Shown here piece by piece: positions 33,552 to 42,705 of a stretch of 64,000 nt of DNA; the stretch's first letter is position 1, and each line of letters opens with the position of its first letter. Source of the DNA: Desulfacinum hydrothermale DSM 13146 (GTDB taxonomy: Bacteria > Desulfobacterota > Syntrophobacteria > Syntrophobacterales > DSM-9756). The notes below the pieces were generated by a model. The model did not search any database. It was not told the origin of the DNA and saw only the letters and a program-made list of their open reading frames with translations. The stretch spans positions 1 through 64,000 of the forward strand of contig NZ_FWXF01000004.1 in the NCBI RefSeq assembly GCF_900176285.1, given 5' to 3'. Position numbers and translations under genes: made by a program.

Positions 33552-34055
33552 ATGGAACACGCAAAGCTTGCCATCCTGAGAGAACGGGCCAAGGCCCTGG
33601 CTGGAACCAAGAAGGGGGCGGCGAAGGAGGGCGACGACTTTCTCGTCTTTTCCGTGGCCGGGGAACGGTTCGGCCTGAGAGCCGGATTCGTACGGGAAGT
33701 GGTCCGCGTGGAGGGGATGACGCGGCTTCCGGGAGTTCCGTCCCACGTGCTCGGTGTTGTGAACGTTCGCGGAGAAATCATTCCGGTGGCGGATCTGATG
33801 GGACTGCTGGGAACCGGTGCCACCCCGCCCGAATCGGTGGACCGGGTGCTCATCTTGGCAGGCGGGGACGTGGTGCTCGGCCTGGCGGTGGACGAAGTGG
33901 AGGGGATGCATCGAATCGATGGCCGGAAGCTGCAGCCCGCCCCCTCTTCCCTGGGCGAATCCACGCCACCGGCCGTGGTGGGCCTGACGCCGGACCGGAT
34001 CCTGGTCGTGGACGCAAGGGAGCTTCTAAGCGGGTCGTCTCCAGCGGCCTCTTGA
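33552..34055 (+). CDS. cheW: CheW-like adaptor (second copy)
   Basis: A 167-residue CheW-domain protein. Visible are FSVAGERFGLRAGFVREVVR, LPGVPSHVLGVVNVRGEIIP and GLAVDEVEGMHRIDGRKL. An N-terminal helix rich in Ala and Lys precedes the domain. With the first CheW it mirrors WspB and WspD, which place CheR between them, as here. The receptor gene starts about 25 bases downstream. Confidence 0.93.
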   Translation: MEHAKLAILRERAKALAGTKKGAAKEGDDFLVFSVAGERFGLRAGFVREVVRVEGMTRLPGVPSHVLGVVNVRGEIIPVADLMGLLGTGATPPESVDRVLILAGGDVVLGLAVDEVEGMHRIDGRKLQPAPSSLGESTPPAVVGLTPDRILVVDARELLSGSSPAAS

Positions 34056-34079
34056 TCCATGCAGGCAGGGGAGGAAGGT

Positions 34080-36095
34080 ATGATCTTGGGAAGACTTCGA
34101 AAAAGTCTCACATGGCGGCTGGCGGTATCCTTCGGGGGTCTGGTCACGGCGGCCCTGGTCCTTTCGGGGGCCGTCAACTGGATGTTCACGAAACAAGATG
34201 TCCGGGAGGATGCCTTCAGGGGCCTGTCGGTGGTGAGCGACTTCCATGCGGAGCTCTTGGAGAGCTATCTCAGGGGGCGTCTTCAGTCTTTGCGCATGCT
34301 GGCCGAATCCCAGGAGGTGCAAGACATCCTGGGCTGGGCCGCGGGCCGAGCGGGGTTGAACAGGGCAGGAGGGGAGCAGAATACCCGGAGCAGTTATGGC
34401 GTCCTGGGCACCAAGGCCCATGAGCGGCTCCTTTCCAAGGCCTCCCAGTTGGATCTGGCGGATCTTTTCCTGCTGGCTCCGGAGGATCCCGTGCCCGTCT
34501 ATTCGGTCCGTTCCGGACTCCAGTCGGTTCCGGAACTGAACGAGAAGACCGCCAAGGCGATGGCATCCCTTCGAACGCAAGTGCTCCAAGATCACCGCGT
34601 GGCCTGGGGAAAACCAATGCCGTACGGACCCGATGGGAGTCTATGCCTCCCCTTGGCCCTTCCCATCAAGGCGGTGGCGGGAGACCGGCCCGCGGGCGTG
34701 GTGCTGGCGGTGCTCGGGACCCATACCCTGGACCGCATCCTGGATCGGGAGACCCAGCTCGCGGCCACAGTGCACTCGGCCCTGGTGGATGCCAAGGGAC
34801 GGTTTGCGGGAATCGGCGAAAAAGAGGTCTCCCGAGGTTTGAACCCGCAGCTCGTGTCGGAAGCCCTTGCCGATGGGAGCCGCGTGCGGGAGCGGACCGA
34901 AGCCGCGGGAGGTTCCGTGCTCAGGATGGCAACCCCCCTGGGGCTTTCCAAGACGCTGGGTTTCCCCTTCGACTGGATTTTGATAACGCAGATGAATGAG
35001 GCGGAGGCCCTGGCTCCCATGCGCGCCCTGGCGTTCCGGTTCGGGGGATTCGGGATTCTTCTGGCATTGGGTGCCTGTGTCGTCGGGGTCTTTCTGTCGC
35101 GATCCCTGGTGGGTCCCCTTCGGAGTCTGGAGACAGCGGTCCGGGAAGTGGGCCGTGGTAATCTCAACGTGTCCATTGACGCCTCGACGCGACAAGACGA
35201 GGTGGGAGGGCTCATCAACAGCTTCCATGCCATGGTGCAGTCGCTCCGGGACCAGACTCGCGAGATCCTGGAAGGGGTCAACGCCCTGGCGGCTTCCATG
35301 AGCGAAATCTCCGCCACGGCGGCTCAACTGGCGGCCAGCTCCACAGAGACGGCCACGGCCGTGAGTGAGATCAGCAGCACGGCGGAAGAGGTGCGCCAGA
35401 CGGCCCAAGTCGCTCAGCAAAAGGCCGACGGCGTGTCCCAGGACGCCTCCCGCATGACCCAGACATCCGAGGAAGGGCGCTTCGTCACCCGCGAAGCGAT
35501 CCAAGGGCTTCAGCGCATTCAGAAGGAAATGGATTTCGTGGCGGAAAACGTGATGCGCCTGAGCGAACAGGGCCAGAACATCGAAGACATCATCGGCACG
35601 GTGCGAGACCTGGCGGATCAGATCAATCTGCTGTCCGTCAATGCGGCCATTGAAGCGGCCAAGGCCGGGGAACATGGGAAGGGCTTTGCCGTGGTGGCCC
35701 ACGAAATGCGGTCCCTGGCGGATCAGTCCAAGGAGGCCACAGAGCAGATCAAGCAGATCCTGTCCGAGGTGCAAAAGATCACCAGCAGTGCGGTCCTGGC
35801 CATGGAACGGGGCGCCAAGGCCGTGAAGGCCGGCCTGGAACAGGGGGAGAAGGCCGGCGAGGCCGTGGAGCGCCTGGCGGCGACGGTGGAAGCCTCGGCG
35901 GATTCGGCTCTTCAGATTGCAGCGTCCAGCCATGAACAGCTGGTGGGCGTGGAGCAGCTGGTGCAGGCGATTCAAAACATTGACGAGGCCACGGGACAAA
36001 ACACGGAAGGGGCACGGCAGCTGGAGATGTCCGTTCGGGATCTGGAAAGGCTCAGTCAAAGCCTCAAGAACGCGGCGGCCCGCTTTCAGGTTTAG
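34080..36095 (+). CDS. Methyl-accepting chemotaxis protein (WspA-like)
   Basis: A 671-residue inner-membrane receptor. A first membrane helix (about residues 12-35) precedes a periplasmic sensor domain of about 270 residues, then a second helix (FGGFGILLALGACVVGVFL), a HAMP linker and the cytoplasmic coiled-coil hairpin. The conserved tip is DLADQINLLSVNAAIEAAKA followed by GEHGKGFAVVAHEMRSLADQ. There is no C-terminal NWETF tether, consistent with CheR-TPR recruitment. ATG 34080 follows GGGGAGG; an ATG at 34059 is possible. The ligand cannot be inferred. In WspA the signal is surface contact or stress. Confidence 0.93.
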   Translation: MILGRLRKSLTWRLAVSFGGLVTAALVLSGAVNWMFTKQDVREDAFRGLSVVSDFHAELLESYLRGRLQSLRMLAESQEVQDILGWAAGRAGLNRAGGEQNTRSSYGVLGTKAHERLLSKASQLDLADLFLLAPEDPVPVYSVRSGLQSVPELNEKTAKAMASLRTQVLQDHRVAWGKPMPYGPDGSLCLPLALPIKAVAGDRPAGVVLAVLGTHTLDRILDRETQLAATVHSALVDAKGRFAGIGEKEVSRGLNPQLVSEALADGSRVRERTEAAGGSVLRMATPLGLSKTLGFPFDWILITQMNEAEALAPMRALAFRFGGFGILLALGACVVGVFLSRSLVGPLRSLETAVREVGRGNLNVSIDASTRQDEVGGLINSFHAMVQSLRDQTREILEGVNALAASMSEISATAAQLAASSTETATAVSEISSTAEEVRQTAQVAQQKADGVSQDASRMTQTSEEGRFVTREAIQGLQRIQKEMDFVAENVMRLSEQGQNIEDIIGTVRDLADQINLLSVNAAIEAAKAGEHGKGFAVVAHEMRSLADQSKEATEQIKQILSEVQKITSSAVLAMERGAKAVKAGLEQGEKAGEAVERLAATVEASADSALQIAASSHEQLVGVEQLVQAIQNIDEATGQNTEGARQLEMSVRDLERLSQSLKNAAARFQV

Positions 36096-36276
36096 GAGCT
36101 TGTCCGGGAACGCCCCGTGCTTGCTCCCTGTGGGCTTGTGCTGCCGGCCTGGCCAGGCCGCCGTAGGGGCGGGTTCTGAACCCGCCCCTACGCCAAAAGA
36201 GCCACGGGGCACAGGGGAATTTCAACCAGTTGGAAAACTCCCGAAAGGGCTGAAAGGCCATTGTCGGACGGGCTCC
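36095..36276 (+). repeat. MITE-like repeat copy F
   Basis: It begins at the receptor stop codon with GGAGCTTGTCCGGGAACGCC and ends GGCCATTGTCGGACGGGCTCC-like. It has a near-perfect GTAGGGGCGGGTT/AACCCGCCCCTAC palindrome and the ATTTCAACCAGTTGGAAAA segment. It separates the receptor from cheA within the operon. Copies F, D, B and G share one orientation. Confidence 0.8.
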
Positions 36277-36337
36277 AAGGCACCATTCAAGATCGGGAGT
36301 GGGTGGTTTCCATGCCGGACGCAAGAGGACGCACTCC

Positions 36338-38689
36338 ATGAATGAAGAAGAACTCTTGAGGCGACTCCGCCAGGCGTTTCAGGTTGAAGCCCGGGAGCGG
36401 ATGGATTCGCTGGCCGCCAAGCTGGCGGACATGGAAAGGGGACTGGAGGGCGAAGAAGCGGACCAGGCCCTGGAAGTGGCCTACCGGGAGATGCACAGCC
36501 TGAAGGGAGCGTCCCGGGCCGTAGGGCTTGCGGATATCGAGGCGGTCTGCCAGAGTGCCGAAGGTCTCCTGGCCGCTCTCAAGCGAAAGGAGATCCAGCC
36601 CGTTGCTCCCGTCATCGATGCGCTCTACCAGGCCTTGTCCGCCGTGGAGGATCGCTTGGAGGGGCGCGAGGAAGCGGGTCCGGACACGTCCACCGTGTGT
36701 CGGCGCCTGGAAGATGCCTTGAAGGCGGCGAAGAAGACAACGGAAGCGCCGCCCCCTGAAAAGACCCCCACCACCGAAGCCTCCGGCCGGCCGGAAGGGT
36801 CCCCGGCGCCCTCCGCCGAGCCGGATCCCATCTCCTCGGAGCCTGCTTCGGTTGCCGTTTCCCCGTCCAAAAGGGCAGAAGGCGCGCCCGACGCGCCCCG
36901 CCGTGAGGCCCGAACCGTGCGGGTGGATGTGGATCGCCTGGACCTTTTTCTCCATCGGGCCGAGGAGTTCATTTCCACCAGGCTGGAAATGGAAAGGCAC
37001 CTGAGGGACCTCAAGCGGCTTCTGGGCCGGCTGGAACACATGAACAAGCGATGTTCCTTCGCCACCAAGGAGCTTCGATGGCTTCGGGAAGCGGCTGAGG
37101 CCGCGGGCGGTGAATCGGACGGTTCGACCCCGTCGGAAGTGCGGGACTTGCTGGAATTTGTGGAAACAAGCCGGCAGAGCCTCCTGGAGGCCTATTCACA
37201 GGCCCGCAACGTGCTCCAGCATGCGGAGGGGATGCACCATCGCATGGGGCAGTTGGTGGACGACCTCATGGAGGGGGCCAAGGAAGTGCTGCTGCAGCCT
37301 GTTTCCATCCTCTTTTCAGGCCTTTCCCGCATGGTCCACGAGCTTTCCCGGCACCTGGGCAAAGAGGCGCGCTTGGAGACGGAAGGCGAGGATGTGGAAC
37401 TGGACCGCCGCATCCTGGAAGAACTGAAGGATCCGCTGGTGCACCTGATCCGCAACGCCGTGGACCATGGCCTGGAGGAGCCCGCCGCAAGACAGGCGGC
37501 GGGGAAGAACCCGGTGGGTGTGGTGCGGCTCCGCGTGGTCCGTCGAGACGCGGGAACGGCCATTTTGTATGTGGAAGACGACGGCCGCGGGGTGCCTTTG
37601 GACCAGGTGAAAGGCCAGGCGGTGACGCGGGGATTCCTTTCCCGGGCGGAAGCGGACGCGCTCAGCGATGAGGAGGCGTTGCAGCTGATCTTTCGCTCCG
37701 ATCTTTCCACAAGCCCGCTGGTGACGGACCTTTCCGGGCGCGGCCTGGGCATGGCCATCGTCAAGGACAAGGTGGACAACCTGGGTGGAAAGATCCGGGT
37801 AACCAGCGAGGCGGGGCGCGGAACCCGCTTCGAATTGCAGCTTCCGATCTCCCTGGCCACCTTTCGGGGAGTCCTGGTGGAGGAAGCCGGAAGGTTTTTC
37901 ATCCTGCCCACTCTGTGTGTGGAGGCCGTGGTGCGGCCTGGAAAAGAGGACGTTCGAAGGGCGGAAGGCACCTGGACCATCAGCCATCAGGGAGCCGTGG
38001 TGCCCTTGCACCGCCTGGCGGACGTCCTGGGCTTGGGTCCGTCGGGGAATGGATCCGATTCGCAAGAAGGATGCTCAAACGTCGTGATTGTGCAGGCGGG
38101 CGGCAAGCGTCGCGCCCTTCAAGTGGACGCGATTTTGGGCGAAAGCGAGATGGTCCTCAAACCCCTGGGGACCTATCTGGGAAGGGTGCACAACCTGTGG
38201 GGCGCCACGGTGCTGGGCGACGGACGCGTGGTGCCCGTGCTCAACCCGTTGGATCTGGTTCGCCAGCCCGAATCGAGGGGTTCCGTGGATGCGCGAAAAG
38301 ACGCGGCGGGAGGCGACACGGGCCGACAATGGAACGTGTTGGTGGCAGAGGATTCCGTCACCTCCCGCACCCTCCTCCAGAATATCCTCACGGCGGCGGG
38401 CTATCGGGTGAAAACCGCCGTGGACGGAATGGACGCCTATACCCAGCTGTGCGAGGAGCCGTTCGATCTGGTGGTTTCCGACGTGGAGATGCCCCGGTTG
38501 GACGGCTTCGAGCTCACGGCCAAAATCCGCGCCAACGACAAGCTGAAGGACATCCCCATCGTGCTGGTCACCAGCCTGGATTCCCGGGAAGATCGGGAAA
38601 GGGGCATGGAGGTGGGCGCGGATGCTTATATCGTCAAGGGGTCTTTCGATCAGAGCCACCTGCTGGAGGTGATGGACCGACTGCTCTGA
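36338..38689 (+). CDS. cheA: CheA hybrid histidine kinase with receiver domain (WspE-like)
   Basis: A 783-residue kinase. The Hpt domain has MHSLKGASRAVG with His53 as phosphorylation site. A Pro/Ala/Glu-rich linker follows in place of a P2 domain. The kinase core has HLIRNAVDHGLEEP, YVEDDGRGVP and GRGLGMAIVKDKVDNLGG; then comes a CheW-like domain and a C-terminal receiver domain whose phospho-acceptor is in LVVSDVEMPRLDG. A receiver fused to CheA is typical of WspE. ATG 36338 is preferred over a longer frame. The receiver probably acts as a phosphate sink or in cross-talk, but this is inferred. Confidence 0.95.
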   Translation: MNEEELLRRLRQAFQVEARERMDSLAAKLADMERGLEGEEADQALEVAYREMHSLKGASRAVGLADIEAVCQSAEGLLAALKRKEIQPVAPVIDALYQALSAVEDRLEGREEAGPDTSTVCRRLEDALKAAKKTTEAPPPEKTPTTEASGRPEGSPAPSAEPDPISSEPASVAVSPSKRAEGAPDAPRREARTVRVDVDRLDLFLHRAEEFISTRLEMERHLRDLKRLLGRLEHMNKRCSFATKELRWLREAAEAAGGESDGSTPSEVRDLLEFVETSRQSLLEAYSQARNVLQHAEGMHHRMGQLVDDLMEGAKEVLLQPVSILFSGLSRMVHELSRHLGKEARLETEGEDVELDRRILEELKDPLVHLIRNAVDHGLEEPAARQAAGKNPVGVVRLRVVRRDAGTAILYVEDDGRGVPLDQVKGQAVTRGFLSRAEADALSDEEALQLIFRSDLSTSPLVTDLSGRGLGMAIVKDKVDNLGGKIRVTSEAGRGTRFELQLPISLATFRGVLVEEAGRFFILPTLCVEAVVRPGKEDVRRAEGTWTISHQGAVVPLHRLADVLGLGPSGNGSDSQEGCSNVVIVQAGGKRRALQVDAILGESEMVLKPLGTYLGRVHNLWGATVLGDGRVVPVLNPLDLVRQPESRGSVDARKDAAGGDTGRQWNVLVAEDSVTSRTLLQNILTAAGYRVKTAVDGMDAYTQLCEEPFDLVVSDVEMPRLDGFELTAKIRANDKLKDIPIVLVTSLDSREDRERGMEVGADAYIVKGSFDQSHLLEVMDRLL

Positions 38690-38800
38690 GCCTGTTGCCT
38701 CTCAGGCCAGTCCCAAACCGTTCGTCCGAATGAGAACGAATCCACCTGTTGGTCCTCGGGCACTCTTGCAGGACCACTTTGACTGGGGTGGAGATGTTCA

Positions 38801-39886
38801 GTGAAGGCGAGCCGGGAGAAAGAAATCGTGGATCGAAAGCTCAGAATCCTCATTGTGGATGATTCCCCCACGTGCCGGGAGTACCTCAAGTACCTCTTCG
38901 AAAAAGACGGTGGATTCCAGGTGGTGGGAACGGCGCGGGACGGCCTGGAAGCGGTGTCCCTGGCGCTGGCGCTCCGGCCGGATGTGATCACCATGGATGT
39001 GCTCATGCCCAGACTGGATGGGATTCAAGCGAGTCGCCGGATCCTGGAAAAGGCCCCGATTCGCATCGTGATCATCAGCGACGTGTGGAACACCGAAGAG
39101 GTGCGGCAAACGTTTGCCGCCATGGAGATGGGGGTCCTGGCCAGCGTCCAAAAACCTCCAGGACCGGCAAGCCCGGGGAACGAAGCCGCGGCCCGCCAAC
39201 TGGTGCGAACGGTCAAGCTGCTGGCGGAAATCCCCGTGGTGCATCGTTGGAAGGGGCGGGAAAGGGCCCCTGCTGCGATGGCATCTCCTCGGCCTGTGTC
39301 CGCAGCAGAAAATGTTTCCCGCCGCTTGGTGGTGGTGGGCGCGTCCACCGGGGGGCCTCCGGTGCTCAAGACCATCCTTTCCCGCCTCCCGGCGAACTAT
39401 CCCTTGCCCCTCCTGGTGGTTCAGCATATCAGCCCGGGCTTCTTGCCGGGCATGATCCAATGGCTCCAGAAGGTCTGTGCCCTGCGCCTTCGGATCGCCA
39501 CCCATGGGGAACGGCTGGAGCCCGGCACGGTCTATTTCGCCCCCGACGGCACGCACATGGTGTTGGGCGATGCCGGCGAGGTGGCCTTGTACGATGGGCC
39601 GCCGGAACACGGGGTCCGTCCCTCCGTTTCCGCCCTTTTTCGTTCGGTGGCCAACCTCTGCAGCCGGGACGCCGTGGCGGTTCTGCTCACCGGCATGGGC
39701 CGGGACGGGGCGCAGGAACTCAAGACGCTGCATGACAAGGGGGCTCTCACGGTGGCGCAGGACGAGGCGTCGTGCGTGGTTTTCGGCATGCCGGGCGAGG
39801 CTGTGCGCTTGGGGGCGGCTCAACACGTGCTGGACCCGGAAGGGATCACGGATCTGCTCCTGAAGGTGGTCTCAGACAGCCGGTAG
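38801..39886 (+). CDS. cheB: CheB methylesterase (WspF-like)
   Basis: A 361-residue response regulator and receptor glutamate methylesterase. The receiver domain has VDDSPTCREYLK and VITMDVLMPRLDG with phospho-acceptor Asp66. The catalytic domain has GASTGGPP (Ser), VVQHISPGFLPGM (His) and LLTGMGRDGA (Asp), the family triad. The start is GTG 38801 with GGTGGAG upstream. In Wsp systems loss of WspF locks the pathway on. It follows cheA by 111 bases. Confidence 0.95.
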   Translation: MKASREKEIVDRKLRILIVDDSPTCREYLKYLFEKDGGFQVVGTARDGLEAVSLALALRPDVITMDVLMPRLDGIQASRRILEKAPIRIVIISDVWNTEEVRQTFAAMEMGVLASVQKPPGPASPGNEAAARQLVRTVKLLAEIPVVHRWKGRERAPAAMASPRPVSAAENVSRRLVVVGASTGGPPVLKTILSRLPANYPLPLLVVQHISPGFLPGMIQWLQKVCALRLRIATHGERLEPGTVYFAPDGTHMVLGDAGEVALYDGPPEHGVRPSVSALFRSVANLCSRDAVAVLLTGMGRDGAQELKTLHDKGALTVAQDEASCVVFGMPGEAVRLGAAQHVLDPEGITDLLLKVVSDSR

Positions 39887-39901
39887 GGTCGCTGCGCATA
39901 A

Positions 39902-39943
39902 ACTTCAGCCCGGAAGGAACAAGGACTTCCTCTGGGCTGAAGT
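39902..39943 (+). other. Hairpin between cheB and the next regulator
   Basis: ACTTCAGCCC (39902-39911) and GGGCTGAAGT (39934-39943) can pair, with an inner GGAAG/CTTCC pairing. There is no T run, so it is not a standard terminator and may be an RNA-stability or operon-internal hairpin. Confidence 0.45.
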
Positions 39944-39982
39944 GCCACGCATCGCAAGATGATCAAGGAATGGAGAAAAGAG

Positions 39983-40747
39983 ATGGCCGTGGAAAAGAAT
40001 TCGCAAGCAACGGGAGGTCAGAAGGAAACCATCCTGGTGGTGGAAGACAGCCTCACCCAGGCCCTTCGCCTTCAAAGTCTCCTGGAAGAAAACGGGTACC
40101 GGACCGTGCTGGCGCAAAACGGCCGGGAGGGCCTGGAGTGCGCGCTCAAAGAGCCGCCCGCTTTGATCCTCAGCGATATCGTTATGCCGGAAATGGACGG
40201 CTACGAATTGTGCCGTAGGATCAAGGAAGAGGAACGAACACACCACGTCCCCGTCGTACTGATCACCCAGTTGTCGGAACCGGAGGACATCCTCAAGGGA
40301 TTGGAATGCGGGGCCGACAATTTCATTCCCAAGCCGTACGATGAAAAGTCCCTGCTCTCCCGCATCCATTACATCCTCATCAACCGGGAACTGCGCAAGG
40401 GGGCTCATACGGACGTGGGCCTGGAGGTCTATTTCGCCAACCGAAAACACTTCATCAATTCGGACAAGTTCCAGATTCTGGATCTGCTCTTTTCCACCTA
40501 CGAAAGCGTTCTACAAAAGACACGAGAACTGGAACGGGTGAACCGGGAGCTTCAAGAGGCCCTGGACACCATCAAGACCTTGGAGGGCATTCTGCCCATC
40601 TGCTCGTCCTGCAAAAAGATCCGAGACGGCGAGGGGCATTGGCAATCGCTGGAGCGCTACATCAGCCAGCGATCCAAGGCGAAGTTCAGCCACGGCATCT
40701 GCCCGGAGTGCGCCCGAAAGCTCTATCCGGACATCTTCGATACGTGA
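39983..40747 (+). CDS. Response regulator with C-terminal Cys4-like motif
   Basis: A 254-residue protein. The N-terminal receiver has VVEDSLTQALRLQSLL and phospho-acceptor Asp65 in LILSDIVMPEMDG. A helical linker leads to a C-terminal domain with ICSSCKKIRDGEGHW and HGICPECARKLYP, a cysteine-rich block often found at the end of sensor kinases and regulators; it may bind zinc. It has no DNA-binding or enzymatic domain that I recognise. ATG 39983 has GGAG 7 bases upstream. It is not part of canonical Wsp, so it is an extra output or phosphate sink in this operon. Confidence 0.88.
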   Translation: MAVEKNSQATGGQKETILVVEDSLTQALRLQSLLEENGYRTVLAQNGREGLECALKEPPALILSDIVMPEMDGYELCRRIKEEERTHHVPVVLITQLSEPEDILKGLECGADNFIPKPYDEKSLLSRIHYILINRELRKGAHTDVGLEVYFANRKHFINSDKFQILDLLFSTYESVLQKTRELERVNRELQEALDTIKTLEGILPICSSCKKIRDGEGHWQSLERYISQRSKAKFSHGICPECARKLYPDIFDT

Positions 40748-40769
40748 GACTCCCTGCCACCTTTCCGGG

Positions 40770-40983
40770 GGACGTCAGAGTCCGGGACGGCGTTTCCAGG
40801 GGCGGGCGGAAGGTCGGGGCCAGCCGACGTGCCCGTCCTGTCGGCCTGGCCTTGCCCGGTGCGGGTCGGTTCCGAACCCGCCCCCACAGGGCTTTCTGAG
40901 AATTCAAAAAGCACCACAGGGCCCCGTGGCATTTCATGGGGTCAGAAAGCCCCAAAGGGCGGCGAGGCCCCTGTCAGAAAGCC
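40770..40983 (+). repeat. MITE-like repeat copy G
   Basis: It has a degenerate left end, the GGAAGGTCGGGGC block, the GGTTCCGAACCCGCCCCC palindrome remnant and a right end GAGGCCCCTGTCAGAAAGCC. It lies between two regulators of the operon. The left boundary is approximate. Confidence 0.62.
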
Positions 40984-41013
40984 AACTCAAGAGTCATTGG
41001 AAAGGTCTTGGCG

Positions 41014-41949
41014 ATGGAAGAAGGCTTCCCGCTGCTCATTGTGGAGGACAGCCCCACCCAGGCCCTGAGGCTCCAAACTGTTTTGGAATCCTTGGGCTAC
41101 CAGGTGGCTGTGGCCGACAACGGACGGGCGGCTCTGGAAGAAGTGCTCCGTGAGTTCCGCCCCTTGGTCATCACGGACTGGGTGATGCCGGAAATGGACG
41201 GCCTGGATTTTTGCCAGGCGATCCGGAAACTGGACCTTCCCGGCTACGTCTACGTCATTCTCCTCACGGCCCGGGACGCCCTGGACGATGTGGTGGCGGG
41301 CTTGGAGGCGGGGGCCGACGACTATCTCACCAAGCCGGTGCATCCGGCGGAGCTGGCCGCGCGTCTGAAAACAGCCCGGCGCATCCTGAACCTGGAAGCG
41401 GCCCTGAGAAAGCGAAACGAAGAGATCCAAAAGCTCTCCATCACGGATCCCCTCACCACGCTCTTCAACCGCCGGTATTTCAACGAGGAGCTTCCCAAGG
41501 CTCTGAGCGCCTCGGCTCGCACCGGGCGGCCCCTGGCCGTCCTCATGGCGGACATCGATCACTTCAAGAAGGTGAACGACACCCATGGCCACCAGGTGGG
41601 AGACCAAACCCTGAGGGCCTTCGGCCGCCTCCTGAAGGAGGGACTCCGCAAAGGAGTGGACTGGGCGGCCCGGTACGGCGGGGAGGAGTTTGCCGTGGTC
41701 CTTGGCGAGACGGATCTGGATGGGGCGGTCTCGGCGGCAGAGCGGCTGCGCCTGCTCACCTCCGGACTGACCCTGGAAGCTCCCACGGGACCGTTCCGGG
41801 TGACGGCCAGCTTCGGGGTGGCGTGTGCCGATCCCCGAAGGGGGGACGTCCCGTCCATGGAAAAGCTGGTGGCGGCCGCCGATCGGGCCCTCTACACCGC
41901 CAAGGAAACGGGCCGAAACCGCGTGGAAGCGGCCCATGACAGCCCGTGA
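41014..41949 (+). CDS. Receiver-GGDEF diguanylate cyclase (WspR-like)
   Basis: A 311-residue response regulator that makes cyclic di-GMP when phosphorylated. The receiver has VEDSPTQALRLQTVLES and Asp55 in LVITDWVMPEMDG; a helical stalk joins the catalytic domain with DPLTTLFNRRYF, ADIDHFKKVNDTHGHQ and the active-site signature RYGGEEF. The product-inhibition (I) site, R-x2-D six residues before it, reads K-G-V-D, so the Arg is replaced by Lys and feedback inhibition may be weak. ATG 41014 opens the receiver. Domain order equals WspR. Confidence 0.94.
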   Translation: MEEGFPLLIVEDSPTQALRLQTVLESLGYQVAVADNGRAALEEVLREFRPLVITDWVMPEMDGLDFCQAIRKLDLPGYVYVILLTARDALDDVVAGLEAGADDYLTKPVHPAELAARLKTARRILNLEAALRKRNEEIQKLSITDPLTTLFNRRYFNEELPKALSASARTGRPLAVLMADIDHFKKVNDTHGHQVGDQTLRAFGRLLKEGLRKGVDWAARYGGEEFAVVLGETDLDGAVSAAERLRLLTSGLTLEAPTGPFRVTASFGVACADPRRGDVPSMEKLVAAADRALYTAKETGRNRVEAAHDSP

Positions 41950-42096
41950 TCGCCGAGCGGGCACTCCTCTTGTGAGGTGGGCCCTCGGCCCGCACGCCGC
42001 TTCCCTCCATGGTCACCTGCTGCGCCCCACGGATCAGGGTCTGCGGATGACGGGTCACCGTGCTATGCGGGAAGGCCACGTTTTCCCGCCTTGTCC

Positions 42097-42588
42097 CTAC
42101 CTTTCCTTTCGCCCCAAGATGGCGTTGGTGATGAATTGAATCCTGTCCTCCACGAAGCGCTCCCGGGCCGGGTCCCCCTGGGCGTCGTCCAGGGAGAATT
42201 CGCGGCTGGTGGGGCTGTGAATGGAAAGCAACTCCAGTCCCGTGTCCAGGGCGTTTCGCACCCAAAGACGCCAGGCCTTCAAAGCCTCCTCGCTGCCCTC
42301 CTCCAGGTCCTTCAAGGTGATGGTTTGACGATGGCCGTAAAGGGCCAGATCCTCGTTGACGGCCGCCACCAGATCCTCATCCAGGGTGGGGCGCCGTTCA
42401 GGAATGGACCGGGCCACCACCTCCACGTAAACCATGAAGGGATCCCCCGATGCCTTTTCCGGCCGGCAGACAAGGCACCGGTCCCGGTCGTGGGGCACGG
42501 CGGCGTTTTCCGCAAATCGGTTTTCCCGGGCGATCCGCTGGAAGTGGTCCATTGTTTCCTGCAATAAGGGCGTGGTCTTCTCTTTCAT
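42097..42588 (-). CDS. Hypothetical protein on the reverse strand (163 aa)
   Basis: A 163-residue hydrophilic, probably cytoplasmic protein that I do not recognise. It has two Cys in CLVCRPEKASGDPFMVYVEV and charged helices in the rest. GAGGAAC precedes the start on the reverse strand. It is convergent with the GGDEF gene and divergent from the radical SAM gene, so it forms a one-gene unit. The opposite-strand frame of similar length is poorer in protein-like composition. Confidence 0.65.
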   Translation of the reverse strand: MKEKTTPLLQETMDHFQRIARENRFAENAAVPHDRDRCLVCRPEKASGDPFMVYVEVVARSIPERRPTLDEDLVAAVNEDLALYGHRQTITLKDLEEGSEEALKAWRLWVRNALDTGLELLSIHSPTSREFSLDDAQGDPARERFVEDRIQFITNAILGRKER

Positions 42589-42705
42589 GGCAATCGTTCC
42601 TCATGTTTTTGCGATCCGTCGCCGCGGAACTTGCACGCGGCCTTCTTCCTGATGTAATCACCGAAATGGTGCATCAGCATAAGATACCGGTGAAAGAGGT
42701 GAAAA

